Source: Paenibacillus sp. MMS18-CY102 (lineage in GTDB: Bacteria > Bacillota > Bacilli > Paenibacillales > Paenibacillaceae). From it: a stretch of 64,000 bases of DNA. The position numbers and the translations under genes were made by a program. The DNA is taken from NCBI RefSeq assembly GCF_009789195.1, contig NZ_WSTC01000004.1, positions 1 to 64,000 of the forward strand, written 5' to 3'. A model generated the notes under the pieces. That model worked only from the letters and a program-made list of their open reading frames with translations, had not been told where the DNA came from and did no database searches. This document shows positions 43,028 through 51,028 of this stretch, piece after piece (positions within the stretch are counted from its first letter, which is position 1; each line of letters begins with the position of its first letter).

Positions 43028-44287
43028 TTATGAATCCATCGCAGCCGTTAATAGCTTAGAAGCTTGTTCTAATTTGACGCCCGTATAGTAGTGAAGCAAG
43101 ATTTGCTCTGCGGCCGCCCCCTCCTTCGCCATGCCGTCGGCTCCCCACTGGCTCATGCCGATGCCATGCCCCATCCCATAGGTCGTAATTTCCGCAACGC
43201 CATCTTGAATCGTCCAACTGAACTCCGAGGAGGCAAGGCCGAGCTTCTCCCGCACTTCTCTTCCCGTGAACGTCTCGCCTCCAATAACAACCGACTTCAC
43301 CCTTCTGCCATCCGTCAGCTCCAGCACGCGCGGCGCCTTTCCATCATCCTTCACGCCTAGCCTGCGGTACAGCTCCTTCTCCCCTATTTGCACGGCCTGC
43401 TTGTATCGCGGCGAAACCGTTTCGTCCCACGGGCTCGCTACGCTTCGCAAATAAGGGACCGAAAGCTGCCAGTAGTCTTCCGCATTCTCCGTGTATCCAT
43501 TGCTCGTAGAGAAAAATGCAGCCTCAATCGGTTCCCCTTGATAGGTCAATACGAGCCCCTGCGTCTCCTCCACCGCTCGCGTCAGTTTGCCAAGCGTCGC
43601 TTCCCGCTCTTCCCCTGCCGGCCATCGGTCAACCAGCTCCTTCAATGGCACATAAACTTGATGATTGACCGTATCCGTGACATCGGCTTTGCTGCCGGGA
43701 ACGCCGCTTCGATCCTTCTCCAGCAGCCGCCTTACGATATAGGTACGCGCTGCAATCGCTTGTGCCTTCAGCGCTTCCAGTTCAAAATCAACGGGCATCT
43801 CGCCAGCCAACACGCCTCGTACATACAACTCCAGCGGCACGGTCTCTACTCGGCTCTCATTAGACAGGTACACATGCACGCGCAGCTTCTCTAAGCCCGA
43901 ATAGGGCTTGTCCGATTGGCCGGTTGCATTGGATGCCTCAGGATGATCCGGAGCCATGGTTGAAGAGCCTGGAGCTAGCTTCTGCTCCTGCGGATTATTT
44001 TGAATAGCCACATTGCTCTGCTTATTAGATATGGCCTTACCGCTTGTCACTATTGTTCTAGGTGCAGGATGCAAGCTAGACGCCGTCCCATTGTCCTGCT
44101 GCAGCCCATCACGCGAGCTTGCCGGATGGCCGATGCCAGCGATTAACAACGATACGCCTAGCGCGATACCGCCTGCGAACGATAACCACCACAGTTTGCC
44201 GCCGATGGCATGAGATGCACGTTTGGGCCCTGTTACCGCTCTGCGGCGCCAACGTTTGAACACTAGCTTATTGTTTGATCCGACCAT
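43028..44287 (-). CDS. spoIID: Stage II sporulation protein D (peptidoglycan lytic enzyme)
   Basis: A 419-residue protein with a basic N terminus, a membrane anchor at about residues 32-52, and a SpoIID catalytic domain. Motifs are LRVHVYLSNE, the catalytic region YVRGVLAGEMPVDFELEALK with the essential Glu in AGEMP, AIAARTY, and the C-terminal YGMGHGIGMSQWGA. SpoIID cleaves septal peptidoglycan with SpoIIM and SpoIIP so that engulfment can begin. ATG follows AAGGGAGCATAAC. A terminator lies about 50 nt upstream of the start, so its promoter must be nearby or shared; none was identified with confidence. Confidence 0.95.
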   Translation of the reverse strand: MVGSNNKLVFKRWRRRAVTGPKRASHAIGGKLWWLSFAGGIALGVSLLIAGIGHPASSRDGLQQDNGTASSLHPAPRTIVTSGKAISNKQSNVAIQNNPQEQKLAPGSSTMAPDHPEASNATGQSDKPYSGLEKLRVHVYLSNESRVETVPLELYVRGVLAGEMPVDFELEALKAQAIAARTYIVRRLLEKDRSGVPGSKADVTDTVNHQVYVPLKELVDRWPAGEEREATLGKLTRAVEETQGLVLTYQGEPIEAAFFSTSNGYTENAEDYWQLSVPYLRSVASPWDETVSPRYKQAVQIGEKELYRRLGVKDDGKAPRVLELTDGRRVKSVVIGGETFTGREVREKLGLASSEFSWTIQDGVAEITTYGMGHGIGMSQWGADGMAKEGAAAEQILLHYYTGVKLEQASKLLTAAMDS

Positions 44288-44340
44288 GTTATGCTCCCTT
44301 CATTCCCTAGAGTAAATTAGCCTCCTGGAAAAACAAAAGC

Positions 44341-44356
44341 CCGCGCATGGGCGCGG
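44341..44356 (-). terminator. Terminator of the macB-like operon
   Basis: CCGCGC (44341-44346) and GCGCGG (44351-44356) around ATGG, followed on the minus strand by GCTTTTGTTTTT. It lies 80 nt past the permease stop, between that operon and spoIID. Confidence 0.75.
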
Positions 44357-44436
44357 ACTTAAGCCTCTCGTCCCTATAGCTCTACTATATGAACGGGAAT
44401 GATAGGTTAGAAGATAATGGGCCAAATAATCGCTTG

Positions 44437-45612
44437 TTAATCGTGCCGAAGCGCATCAACCGGGCGCAATCTAGCGGCTTTGTTCGCTGGGAATATACCA
44501 AAAATAACGCCCACGCCCGCTGAAAACGCGAACGCCCAGCCGACCATCGACAGCGAAACCGCCGTTTCAGTGCTCATCACTACGCCGATAATGTGCGATG
44601 CAATATAACCGATGGCGATGCCGAATGCCCCACCCAATCCACTGATGGCAACCGCCTCAATAAGGAATTGGAGCAAAATGTCCCGCCGCTTCGCCCCCAG
44701 CGACTTGCGAATGCCAATTTCCCGCGTCCGTTCCGTTACCGAGACGAGCATAATGTTCATGATGCCGATGCCACCTACAACTAGCGAGATAGCTGCAATG
44801 CCAGCCATCATCGATGTCATCGTCTGCGTAACCGACCCCACCGTTTCCATTGCTTCCTGTTGGTTGATAACGCGGTAGGCATTCGTGGAATCAAGGAATT
44901 TCGCCGCCAGCTTCAGCTCTAATTGCGCTTGAACACGCTCGGATTGATCGGTGTCGCTCACCTTCAAGTAGATCGATTTGACGCCATTGGACTGGAATAG
45001 ACGTTCGCCGGTCGTCAAGGGAATTAGAATCTTATCGTCGGCTGACCCATTGATCGAATCCCCCTTCGTCTCAAGCAGCCCCACCACTTTAAACCGGCTG
45101 CCGTTAAGCAGGATCGTTTCCCCGACCGGCTCCTCCATACCGAACAGATCCGTTGCCACATTCGCGCCAATGAGCGCGACCTTGCTATAATTCACGCTAT
45201 CTAAATCGACGATAAACCGGCCCTTCGTAAAACCAACGTCCCGCACCAATTCATATTCCGGCGTAACGCCCTCGACCGTGTACGACTCACTCGTCGTTCC
45301 GAATTTAGCGGTAACGCTCCCGTTTACGATGGGCGAGACACCCTCCACATTGGCGATATCCGCGAATTCCATCGCCTCATCCTTCGTCAGTGAAGTCGTG
45401 AGCCCCCGTCCTGTTATCGTCACCTGAAGCATGTTCGCCGCTCCGAGGCTTTCCACCTGTGCTTGCACTTGCCTTGATGAGCCTTCACTCATCGCAACCA
45501 ATGCGATAACCGTCGCAACGCCGATCAGCATGCCAAGCATCGATAGCGCAGTTCGGAGCTTATTGGACCAAATGCTCTTAAACGCCATTCGGAATGCTTG
45601 TGATAGCTTCAC
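44437..45612 (-). CDS. MacB-type ABC transporter permease
   Basis: The start chosen is GTG 45610-45612, behind GGAGGAACCGGC, giving 391 residues. One N-terminal membrane segment follows AFKSIWSNKLRTALSMLGMLIGV. An outer MacB_PCD domain of about 230 residues comes next, then three membrane segments with the FtsX signature GGIGIMNIMLVSVTERTREIGIRKSLGAKRRDI. This is the MacB topology of mechanotransmission exporters. The gene overlaps the ATPase gene by 35 nt. The exported substrate is unknown. Confidence 0.9.
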   Translation of the reverse strand: MKLSQAFRMAFKSIWSNKLRTALSMLGMLIGVATVIALVAMSEGSSRQVQAQVESLGAANMLQVTITGRGLTTSLTKDEAMEFADIANVEGVSPIVNGSVTAKFGTTSESYTVEGVTPEYELVRDVGFTKGRFIVDLDSVNYSKVALIGANVATDLFGMEEPVGETILLNGSRFKVVGLLETKGDSINGSADDKILIPLTTGERLFQSNGVKSIYLKVSDTDQSERVQAQLELKLAAKFLDSTNAYRVINQQEAMETVGSVTQTMTSMMAGIAAISLVVGGIGIMNIMLVSVTERTREIGIRKSLGAKRRDILLQFLIEAVAISGLGGAFGIAIGYIASHIIGVVMSTETAVSLSMVGWAFAFSAGVGVIFGIFPANKAARLRPVDALRHD

Positions 45613-46321
45613 GCCGGTTCCTCCTTCCGCTTGTATCCTCCGTAAGCACGCCATCCTTCATCCGCACGACCCGCTCAGCGCGCTCCGCCACATCCATATC
45701 ATGCGTGATCAGCACGATCGTATGGCCTTGGCGATGCAAATCCTCCATTAACGCGAGCACTTCCTGCCCTGTCCGCGTATCGAGTGCACCCGTAGGCTCA
45801 TCCGCTAGCAAAATCGGCGGCTCGCCCGCTAACGCCCTCGCGATAGCGACCCGCTGCTGCTGGCCGCCGGACAGCTCGCTCGGCTTGTGATGCATGCGAT
45901 CCTCCAGCCCAACTTTGCGCAACGCTTCGCTTGCTTTGGCCCTTCGCTCCTTCGTCGCCATGCCCCGGTAAATGAGCGGCAGCTCGACATTCTCAATCGC
46001 GGTTAAGCGCGGCAGCAGCTGAAAGCCTTGAAAAATAAAGCCGATTTTGTGATTCCGAATCGCTGCCAGCTTATTATCGCTCAAGCCCTTTACTTCCGTG
46101 CCATCCAGCCGATAGCTGCCGGAGGTTGGAATATCCAAGCAGCCGATAATGTTCATCATTGTTGACTTGCCTGAACCCGACGGGCCAACAATGGCGATAA
46201 AATCACCCCGTTCGACCGTCACGCTTACCTCCTGCAGCACCGTAACCGTCTCTTGGCCCATCCGGTACGTCTTGACCAGCTTCTCGATCTCAATCAGCGA
46301 GCTGTTTGTTGGCCGGCTCAT
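45578..46321 (-). CDS. MacB-type ABC transporter ATP-binding protein
   Basis: A 247-residue ATPase of the LolD/MacB class. The Walker A motif is GPSGSGKST, the Q loop is IFQGFQLLPRLTAIENVELP, the signature LSGGQQQR, Walker B LLADEPTGAL, and the H-loop LITHDMDVAERAERVV. It has a short, polar C-terminal tail. It powers the partner permease; in this class the permease and ATPase drive an adaptor-linked export of peptides, lipoproteins or toxins. ATG overlaps the stop of the adaptor gene by 4 nt (ATGA). Confidence 0.93.
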   Translation of the reverse strand: MSRPTNSSLIEIEKLVKTYRMGQETVTVLQEVSVTVERGDFIAIVGPSGSGKSTMMNIIGCLDIPTSGSYRLDGTEVKGLSDNKLAAIRNHKIGFIFQGFQLLPRLTAIENVELPLIYRGMATKERRAKASEALRKVGLEDRMHHKPSELSGGQQQRVAIARALAGEPPILLADEPTGALDTRTGQEVLALMEDLHRQGHTIVLITHDMDVAERAERVVRMKDGVLTEDTSGRRNRREAITSIPNGV

Positions 46322-47838
46322 CGGTTGCCGCCTCCGCCGCCACCCGTGCTCATGCGGGTACCGCCACCTCCGGCTCCGCCGCCAGGGAAAGCGCCCCCGC
46401 CGAATTGAGCGCCGCCGAAACCGCCAAACTGGCCGAAGCTCATTTGCTGCTGGGAGCTCGAGGCTGTCGCTGTGCTAACTGTTGGCATCGGCAGATAAAC
46501 CGTTTCCCCTTCGGTGAGCCCCGATTTAATCTCCACGTACGTTTCATTGCTCAGGCCGATTGTAACTTCTACCATTCTGCCTGCTTGCTGCCCGGCATTC
46601 CCTGCGCCAGTACCGCCGTTGCCTCGTTGGCCTCCAAATTGCCCAGCCTGGCGCTGTCCGCCATAACCGCCGTAAGCGCCTGCTTGGCCTGTGCGCCCGC
46701 CTTGGCCGCCGAACCCTTGCTGCCCTCCGGCTTGGCCGTTTTGCGTACCAGTGCCCGCACCGCCGTTGCCATTGGCGTTGCCTGATGGTGCGCCGCCGCC
46801 TCCTGCTCCGGTTGCTCCCCCGGCTTGGCCTGTACCAGTTGCTCCAGCGTCCGGTTGCTGCGCCTGCCCCTGTGACTGCGTACGTTCACCTGCGCCAGCT
46901 CCAGTAGTGCCTGTACCCGCTGTGGACGACTCTGGCACGCGTACGATGCTGCGGCCGCCAACTGTGCGAACAGCGGCAATCGGCACGAGCAACGTGTTGT
47001 CACTTGATGCCGTGATAACCGAAGCCTCGCCTGACATGCCGGCAATGACGCCAGTCAGCTTATCTAACGACACGGTTACTGCGTACGATGCCGAGCCATT
47101 GGAGGAAGCGCCCTCTTGCGCAATGGAAAGCACCTTGCCCGTCAACGCTTCGCTCGGCAGTGCGTTAAGCACGATTTCTGCCGCCTGGCCTACTTTTATT
47201 TTGGGAATATCCAGTTCATCGACATTGATCGTGAATTGGAGCTTCGTGTAATCAACGATCTCTGCAATCACCCTGGACTCATTCAACTGGTCGCCGACCG
47301 CGACGCTCGCAGTCGTGACCGTGCCGTCTGAAGGCGCGACTACGCTTGGTATTTCGGCCTCCTGCTCCTTAAGATCAGCAAGCTCCAAATTAGCTGACTC
47401 GATATCCAGTCGAAGGCTATCGATCTGAAGCTTGATTTCGGTTTGGCGATCCTCATTGCCGTAAGCCTCAATATATTGCTTCTTTAAGCTAACCAATTGA
47501 AGATCCTGCTTCTTCAAATTGAGTTCGGCTTTTGCGATTTGGTTCGTATAATCCTCTTGCTCGAATGCAATTAGCAGCTGTCCTTTCTTCACCTTATCGC
47601 CAGCTTTGAAATTGACTTTGCTGACCTTGCCCTGTGCGCCCGCGCTCACCGATACCGTCTCAACTGTGTTCACCGAGCCAGACCCGGATATTTTGACCGA
47701 AATATTGCCTTTCGTTACTCTCGCTGTTGGCTGTACGGTTGCAGCCGCTTCAGTCTGCGCATCCCGCATGTACCAATATAGCGTGCCGGATGCTGCGATC
47801 AACACAACCGCCGTACCGGCCAGTATCCACTTCTTCAT
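46318..47838 (-). CDS. HlyD/MacA-type adaptor with a Gly/Gln-rich insert
   Basis: ATG 47836-47838 (MKKWILAGTAVVLI) is preferred, 6 nt from GGAG, giving 506 residues. An N-terminal membrane anchor is followed by a barrel-sandwich half (VSAGAQGKVSKVNFKAGDKV), a coiled-coil region, and the matching half with VAVGDQL. The beta-barrel stretch follows, then an unusual glycine, glutamine and asparagine-rich insert at about residues 315-430, and a final beta domain with VTIGLSNETYVEIKSGLTEGE. Such adaptors link MacB pumps to the outside. The insert resembles the low-complexity parts of the divergent lipoprotein. First gene of the exporter operon. Confidence 0.88.
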   Translation of the reverse strand: MKKWILAGTAVVLIAASGTLYWYMRDAQTEAAATVQPTARVTKGNISVKISGSGSVNTVETVSVSAGAQGKVSKVNFKAGDKVKKGQLLIAFEQEDYTNQIAKAELNLKKQDLQLVSLKKQYIEAYGNEDRQTEIKLQIDSLRLDIESANLELADLKEQEAEIPSVVAPSDGTVTTASVAVGDQLNESRVIAEIVDYTKLQFTINVDELDIPKIKVGQAAEIVLNALPSEALTGKVLSIAQEGASSNGSASYAVTVSLDKLTGVIAGMSGEASVITASSDNTLLVPIAAVRTVGGRSIVRVPESSTAGTGTTGAGAGERTQSQGQAQQPDAGATGTGQAGGATGAGGGGAPSGNANGNGGAGTGTQNGQAGGQQGFGGQGGRTGQAGAYGGYGGQRQAGQFGGQRGNGGTGAGNAGQQAGRMVEVTIGLSNETYVEIKSGLTEGETVYLPMPTVSTATASSSQQQMSFGQFGGFGGAQFGGGAFPGGGAGGGGTRMSTGGGGGGNR

Positions 47839-47893
47839 TGCCCGCTCCACCTTCCCTGTCACCTATTCCTGCTCGCTAGTGAAGGTACCACAA

Positions 47894-47914
47894 GTTCGTG
47901 AACAGAACATGAAC
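47894..47914. promoter_or_regulatory. Near-palindromic repeats in the divergent intergenic region
   Basis: GTTCGTGAAC (47894-47903) and GAACATGAAC (47905-47914) are related half-site-like elements, with a further GTTCAT at 47931-47936. They lie between the divergent adaptor and lipoprotein genes and could be an operator. No regulator gene is adjacent. Confidence 0.4.
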
Positions 47915-48008
47915 AGCTTATTCATATTCCGTTCATCGTTGTGTGATAGGATGGCGATAATTGAGCCGAAGAATGGAGTGTTGGATGATATGAATAAACG
48001 TTGGATGA

Positions 48009-48776
48009 ATGGGTTTAAAAGCAGTGACAGCGCTGCTTCTGGCATCCGCTTTACTGGCTGCTTGCGGATCAAAGGATAAAGCCGATACAGCAGCTGCGAA
48101 CGGGCAGCAAGGCGAATACGCACAGCAGCAAGGGCAAGGCCGCCAAGGCGGCTTCCAGATGGCTGCTGCGCCAAACCAGCCCGATCGGCAAGCCGACATG
48201 ATGGCCAAAATCGTTTCGGTCAGCGGGACAGCCGTTGTCATCCAGGAAGCCGATATGAGTGCCATGCCGCAGCGTGGCGGCAATGGGCAAGGCGGCGGCC
48301 GGCCGCAACAGGGTGATGGCAATGGACAGCCTCCTGCTGATGGGCAAATGCCACAGGCTGATGGCGGGCAACCTCCTGCCGATGGACAAGCACCGCAGGA
48401 CGAAGGCAATGGGCAACCCCCTGCCGATGGGCAAGCGCCTCAGGGCGGTGGCGGAAGACAAATGCCGAACCTATTTACAGGCGAGCAGAAGACGATAACT
48501 ATTCCAGAAAGCGCGGCGATCTATAAGCTTGTACGCGATGACCAAGGCACCATGAATTATGAACAAATCAAATTAGCAGACCTAGCTGCTAACGATATCG
48601 TCAACATTTGGGTGAAAGAAGGAACTTCGGAAGCCGAATATGTATCACTTCGAGGCGGATTTGGCGGCGGATTCGGGGGCGGCGGTTACGGACAGCGCCG
48701 CGGCGGCCAGGCACAACAAGGTAATGGCGCTGGCAATGGGAATGCTGATGGGCAAGCAAACGGCCAAGCACAATAG
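48009..48776 (+). CDS. Lipoprotein with Gly/Gln/Pro-rich repeats, possible frameshift at its start
   Basis: The frame shown gives 255 residues with a lipobox LLAAC at Cys19. It contains a compact mixed domain (IVSVSGTAVVIQEADMSAM) and a conserved-looking middle from about residue 145 (KTITIPESAAIYKLVRDDQG... DIVNIWVKEG). Both flanks are disordered: three copies of a GQPPADGQ motif, and C-terminal GGFGGGFGGG with NGQAQ tails. The start has no good ribosome site. In another frame, an ATG at 47990 behind GGAG encodes MNKRWMNGFK, which would join AVTALLLASALLAAC if one A in the run 48017-48020 were absent; that gives a better signal peptide. It is divergent from the exporter operon and probably its partner. 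Confidence 0.75.
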   Translation: MGLKAVTALLLASALLAACGSKDKADTAAANGQQGEYAQQQGQGRQGGFQMAAAPNQPDRQADMMAKIVSVSGTAVVIQEADMSAMPQRGGNGQGGGRPQQGDGNGQPPADGQMPQADGGQPPADGQAPQDEGNGQPPADGQAPQGGGGRQMPNLFTGEQKTITIPESAAIYKLVRDDQGTMNYEQIKLADLAANDIVNIWVKEGTSEAEYVSLRGGFGGGFGGGGYGQRRGGQAQQGNGAGNGNADGQANGQAQ

Positions 48777-48868
48777 CCACGGCTAGGTGGATAGCGCAGG
48801 TTTCTATGCCTTATTCGTTCAGATGGCGCGTTTGCGCATGGATGACGTAACCGTATCCAAATAAAAAA

Positions 48869-48893
48869 GGCGATGCAGAAACTCTGCATCGCC
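48869..48893 (-). terminator. Bidirectional terminator between murA and the lipoprotein gene
   Basis: GGCGATGCAGA (48869-48879) pairs perfectly with TCTGCATCGCC (48883-48893) around a 3-nt loop, with TTTTTTAT on the minus strand and TTCCTTATT on the plus strand. It serves murA (stop at 48901) and the lipoprotein gene. Confidence 0.9.
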
Positions 48894-48900
48894 TTCCTTA

Positions 48901-50280
48901 TTACGCCCAAGTAGGCTGAACGTTCAGCATTGCTACTTCCTTCTCGCGCTTGAATGGCGCTGTCTCGACGATAGTGGCAGCAACCGGCGCTGCCGAAGCA
49001 ACAGGCGCTGCTGCTGCAGCAGCCTCTTCCACCCGTTCGATCTGCGCGCCAAGTGCGGCGAGCTTGCCAGCAATGTTCACGTAACCGCGATCAATGTGAT
49101 GCGTGCCAGAAATTTCCGACTCGCCGTCAGCGACCAATGCCGCGCAGATAAGTGCAGCGCCAGCGCGAAGGTCTGTTGCGCATACTTTCGCACCGGAGAG
49201 CGGTGCGCCGCCCGTAATGATTGCTGCGCGTCCGTCCACTTTAATCTGGGCATTCATCTTCGCGAACTCTTCCACATGCATAAAGCGGTTCTCGAAAATC
49301 GTCTCCGTCACTACGCTCGTACCATCAGAAACGAGCAGAAGCGACATCATTTGGGATTGCATATCCGTTGGGAAGCCTGGATAAGGCAGCGTCTTCACGT
49401 CAACAGACTTAAGCGGCTTATCAGCGGTTACGCGTACGCCGTTGTCAGTTGCCACGATAGATACGCCCATCTCTTGCAGCTTCGAAATAACAGGAGCCAA
49501 ATGGTCTGCAATAACGCCTTCGATGAATACATCGCCGCCCGTAATTGCTGTTGCAATCATGTAGGTGCCCGCTTCTACCCGGTCAGGAATGACCGTATGG
49601 CGAACGCCCTGCAGCCGCTCCACGCCTTCGATGCGAATCAAGTCCGTACCCGCGCCGCGTACATGAGCGCCCATTGCGTTCAAATAGTTCGCGAGATCAA
49701 CGATTTCCGGCTCTTTCGCCGCATTCTCAATCGTCGTCGTTCCTTCTGCCAGCGAAGCCGCCATCATGATGTTCTCAGTTGCGCCTACGCTTGCTACGTC
49801 AAGATAAACTTTAGCGCCCTTCAGCCGGCCGTTCACCTTCGACTCAATAAAGCCTTGGCCAAGCGTAATCTCAGCACCCATTGCCTCGAAGCCCTTCAAA
49901 TGCTGGTCAATCGCCCGCATGCCGATTGCGCAGCCGCCAGGCAATGAAATGCGTACCTGTCCTGTACGTGCAAGCAATGGGCCCATTACAAGAATGGATG
50001 CACGCATCTTGCGCACCAATTCGCTGGGCGGCTCATTCGCCGTTAAGCGGTTTGCCCGAATGGTCATTGTTTCTGTACCCTGCTGGACATCCGCTCCCAG
50101 CGATGCGATTACTTCCCGGATTGTCAGCACATCGTCGAGGAGGGGAACGTCGGCGATGACGCTTTCTCCTTCGCTTGCAAGCACTGAGGCTGCAAGAATG
50201 GGAAGCACTGCATTTTTGGCACCATGAATCCGAACCGTACCCGACAGCCGTCGGCCTCCGCGGACGATAATTTTGCTCAT
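48901..50280 (-). CDS. murA: UDP-N-acetylglucosamine 1-carboxyvinyltransferase (MurA)
   Basis: A 459-residue enzyme starting at ATG 50278-50280 ([18 protein letters not shown]) behind GGAGGGAATTCATAAC. Substrate loop and catalytic Cys117 lie in [26 protein letters not shown] and the C-terminal [16 protein letters not shown] are typical. It commits UDP-GlcNAc to peptidoglycan synthesis by enolpyruvyl transfer. The catalytic core ends near IERVEE. An Ala/Val/Pro-rich tail of about 40 residues follows, ending LNVQPTWA, which most MurA proteins lack. Position beside the ywzB-like gene and spoIID matches Bacilli. It could be called murAA/murA1. Confidence 0.95.
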   Translation of the reverse strand: MSKIIVRGGRRLSGTVRIHGAKNAVLPILAASVLASEGESVIADVPLLDDVLTIREVIASLGADVQQGTETMTIRANRLTANEPPSELVRKMRASILVMGPLLARTGQVRISLPGGCAIGMRAIDQHLKGFEAMGAEITLGQGFIESKVNGRLKGAKVYLDVASVGATENIMMAASLAEGTTTIENAAKEPEIVDLANYLNAMGAHVRGAGTDLIRIEGVERLQGVRHTVIPDRVEAGTYMIATAITGGDVFIEGVIADHLAPVISKLQEMGVSIVATDNGVRVTADKPLKSVDVKTLPYPGFPTDMQSQMMSLLLVSDGTSVVTETIFENRFMHVEEFAKMNAQIKVDGRAAIITGGAPLSGAKVCATDLRAGAALICAALVADGESEISGTHHIDRGYVNIAGKLAALGAQIERVEEAAAAAAPVASAAPVAATIVETAPFKREKEVAMLNVQPTWA

Positions 50281-50441
50281 GTTATGAATTCCCTCCGCAC
50301 GCTGCAAATTTGTTCTCTGCCGCTTCTACTTTTATTTAAACGTCTATAGCTGCGTATTCGACTTCGATTAGTTACGGTGTATAACGGATGTCTTACTTCC
50401 CAATGCTAGTCGGGACGAGCGTCTTCAACATGCCGTTCTGT

Positions 50442-50506
50442 GGATGGTAATTAGTTCCAACTCTGCCGCTCAATAGTCGCTTACTCCAACCTTCATATTA
50501 CCATCC
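50442..50506 (-). promoter_or_regulatory. Long-range inverted repeat and mini-ORF in the murA leader
   Basis: GGATGGTAAT (50442-50451) and ATTACCATCC (50497-50506) are perfect complements separated by 45 nt. On the minus strand the first-read arm holds part of a ribosome site (GAGGGATGG). It is followed at once by ATG and an 8-codon frame, MKVGVSDY. The element lies about 160-226 nt upstream of murA. This could be a structured leader, or chance. Confidence 0.45.
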
Positions 50507-50614
50507 CTCTACACGAATCGACAAGCGTTATTTTGGTTCTAACGCCTGCCTCCGCAAATGGCCGCCGTAATGTACGAAAGCCCGCCGCTTCGCGCTTTCA
50601 AGGCGATAATCGAA

Positions 50615-50648
50615 AGCCGTCCCGGCTGTCAAAACGTTCCTTTTGACA
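50615..50648. repeat. Two adjacent perfect hairpins between ywzB-like gene and murA
   Basis: AGCCG/CGGCT with a 3-nt loop (50615-50627) and TGTCAAAA/TTTTGACA with a 6-nt loop (50627-50648). The right-hand TTGACA on the minus strand could also be a -35 element for murA, but no good -10 follows. Confidence 0.55.
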
Positions 50649-50727
50649 ACCGTTTTCATACTATTCGGCTCAAGTTGCATTTTTCGTTCCGTCATGTATT
50701 ACCCATTGTTGACACGTTTCGCGATTG

Positions 50728-50979
50728 TTATTCGACAAATCCCTTCAACATCGTCGTCCATTGCACATAATCCAGTATAAAAGTTGCAAAGGAATGTCCG
50801 ATCACCGTTGCCAAAACGAGCAGCAGCAATCGGGCTTTAGGGCTCCGCGGATTACGGAAAAACGTCTCCAGCTTCAGTTCTTGCAATGCAAACCACGCCA
50901 ACAAAATGCTAAGGATCACAACGACAATGGAGAGTAGGCCATTGATCCCGTAACTTAGTTGAATATCTTCCATATTCAT
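50728..50979 (-). CDS. DUF1146-family membrane protein (YwzB-like)
   Basis: An 83-residue protein with two hydrophobic segments (about residues 13-32 and 50-70) separated by a polar loop with FFRNPRSPKARLL. The size and pattern fit DUF1146/YwzB, found next to murA in many Bacilli. Function unknown. ATG 50977-50979 lies 8 nt from AAGGGAA. It is followed by a 447-bp region that carries the murA leader, and preceded by the 51029 protease. Confidence 0.85.
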   Translation of the reverse strand: MNMEDIQLSYGINGLLSIVVVILSILLAWFALQELKLETFFRNPRSPKARLLLLVLATVIGHSFATFILDYVQWTTMLKGFVE

Positions 50980-51028
50980 CGGTAAAATTCCCTTCGCACA
51001 TTAGGTCTATTGTCGTCTTTAATGTCGG

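Noticed and set aside
49096-49947. 283-codon frame antisense to murA
   Set aside because: Same pattern: opposite strand of a well-supported gene, Cys/His/Arg-rich, no ribosome site.
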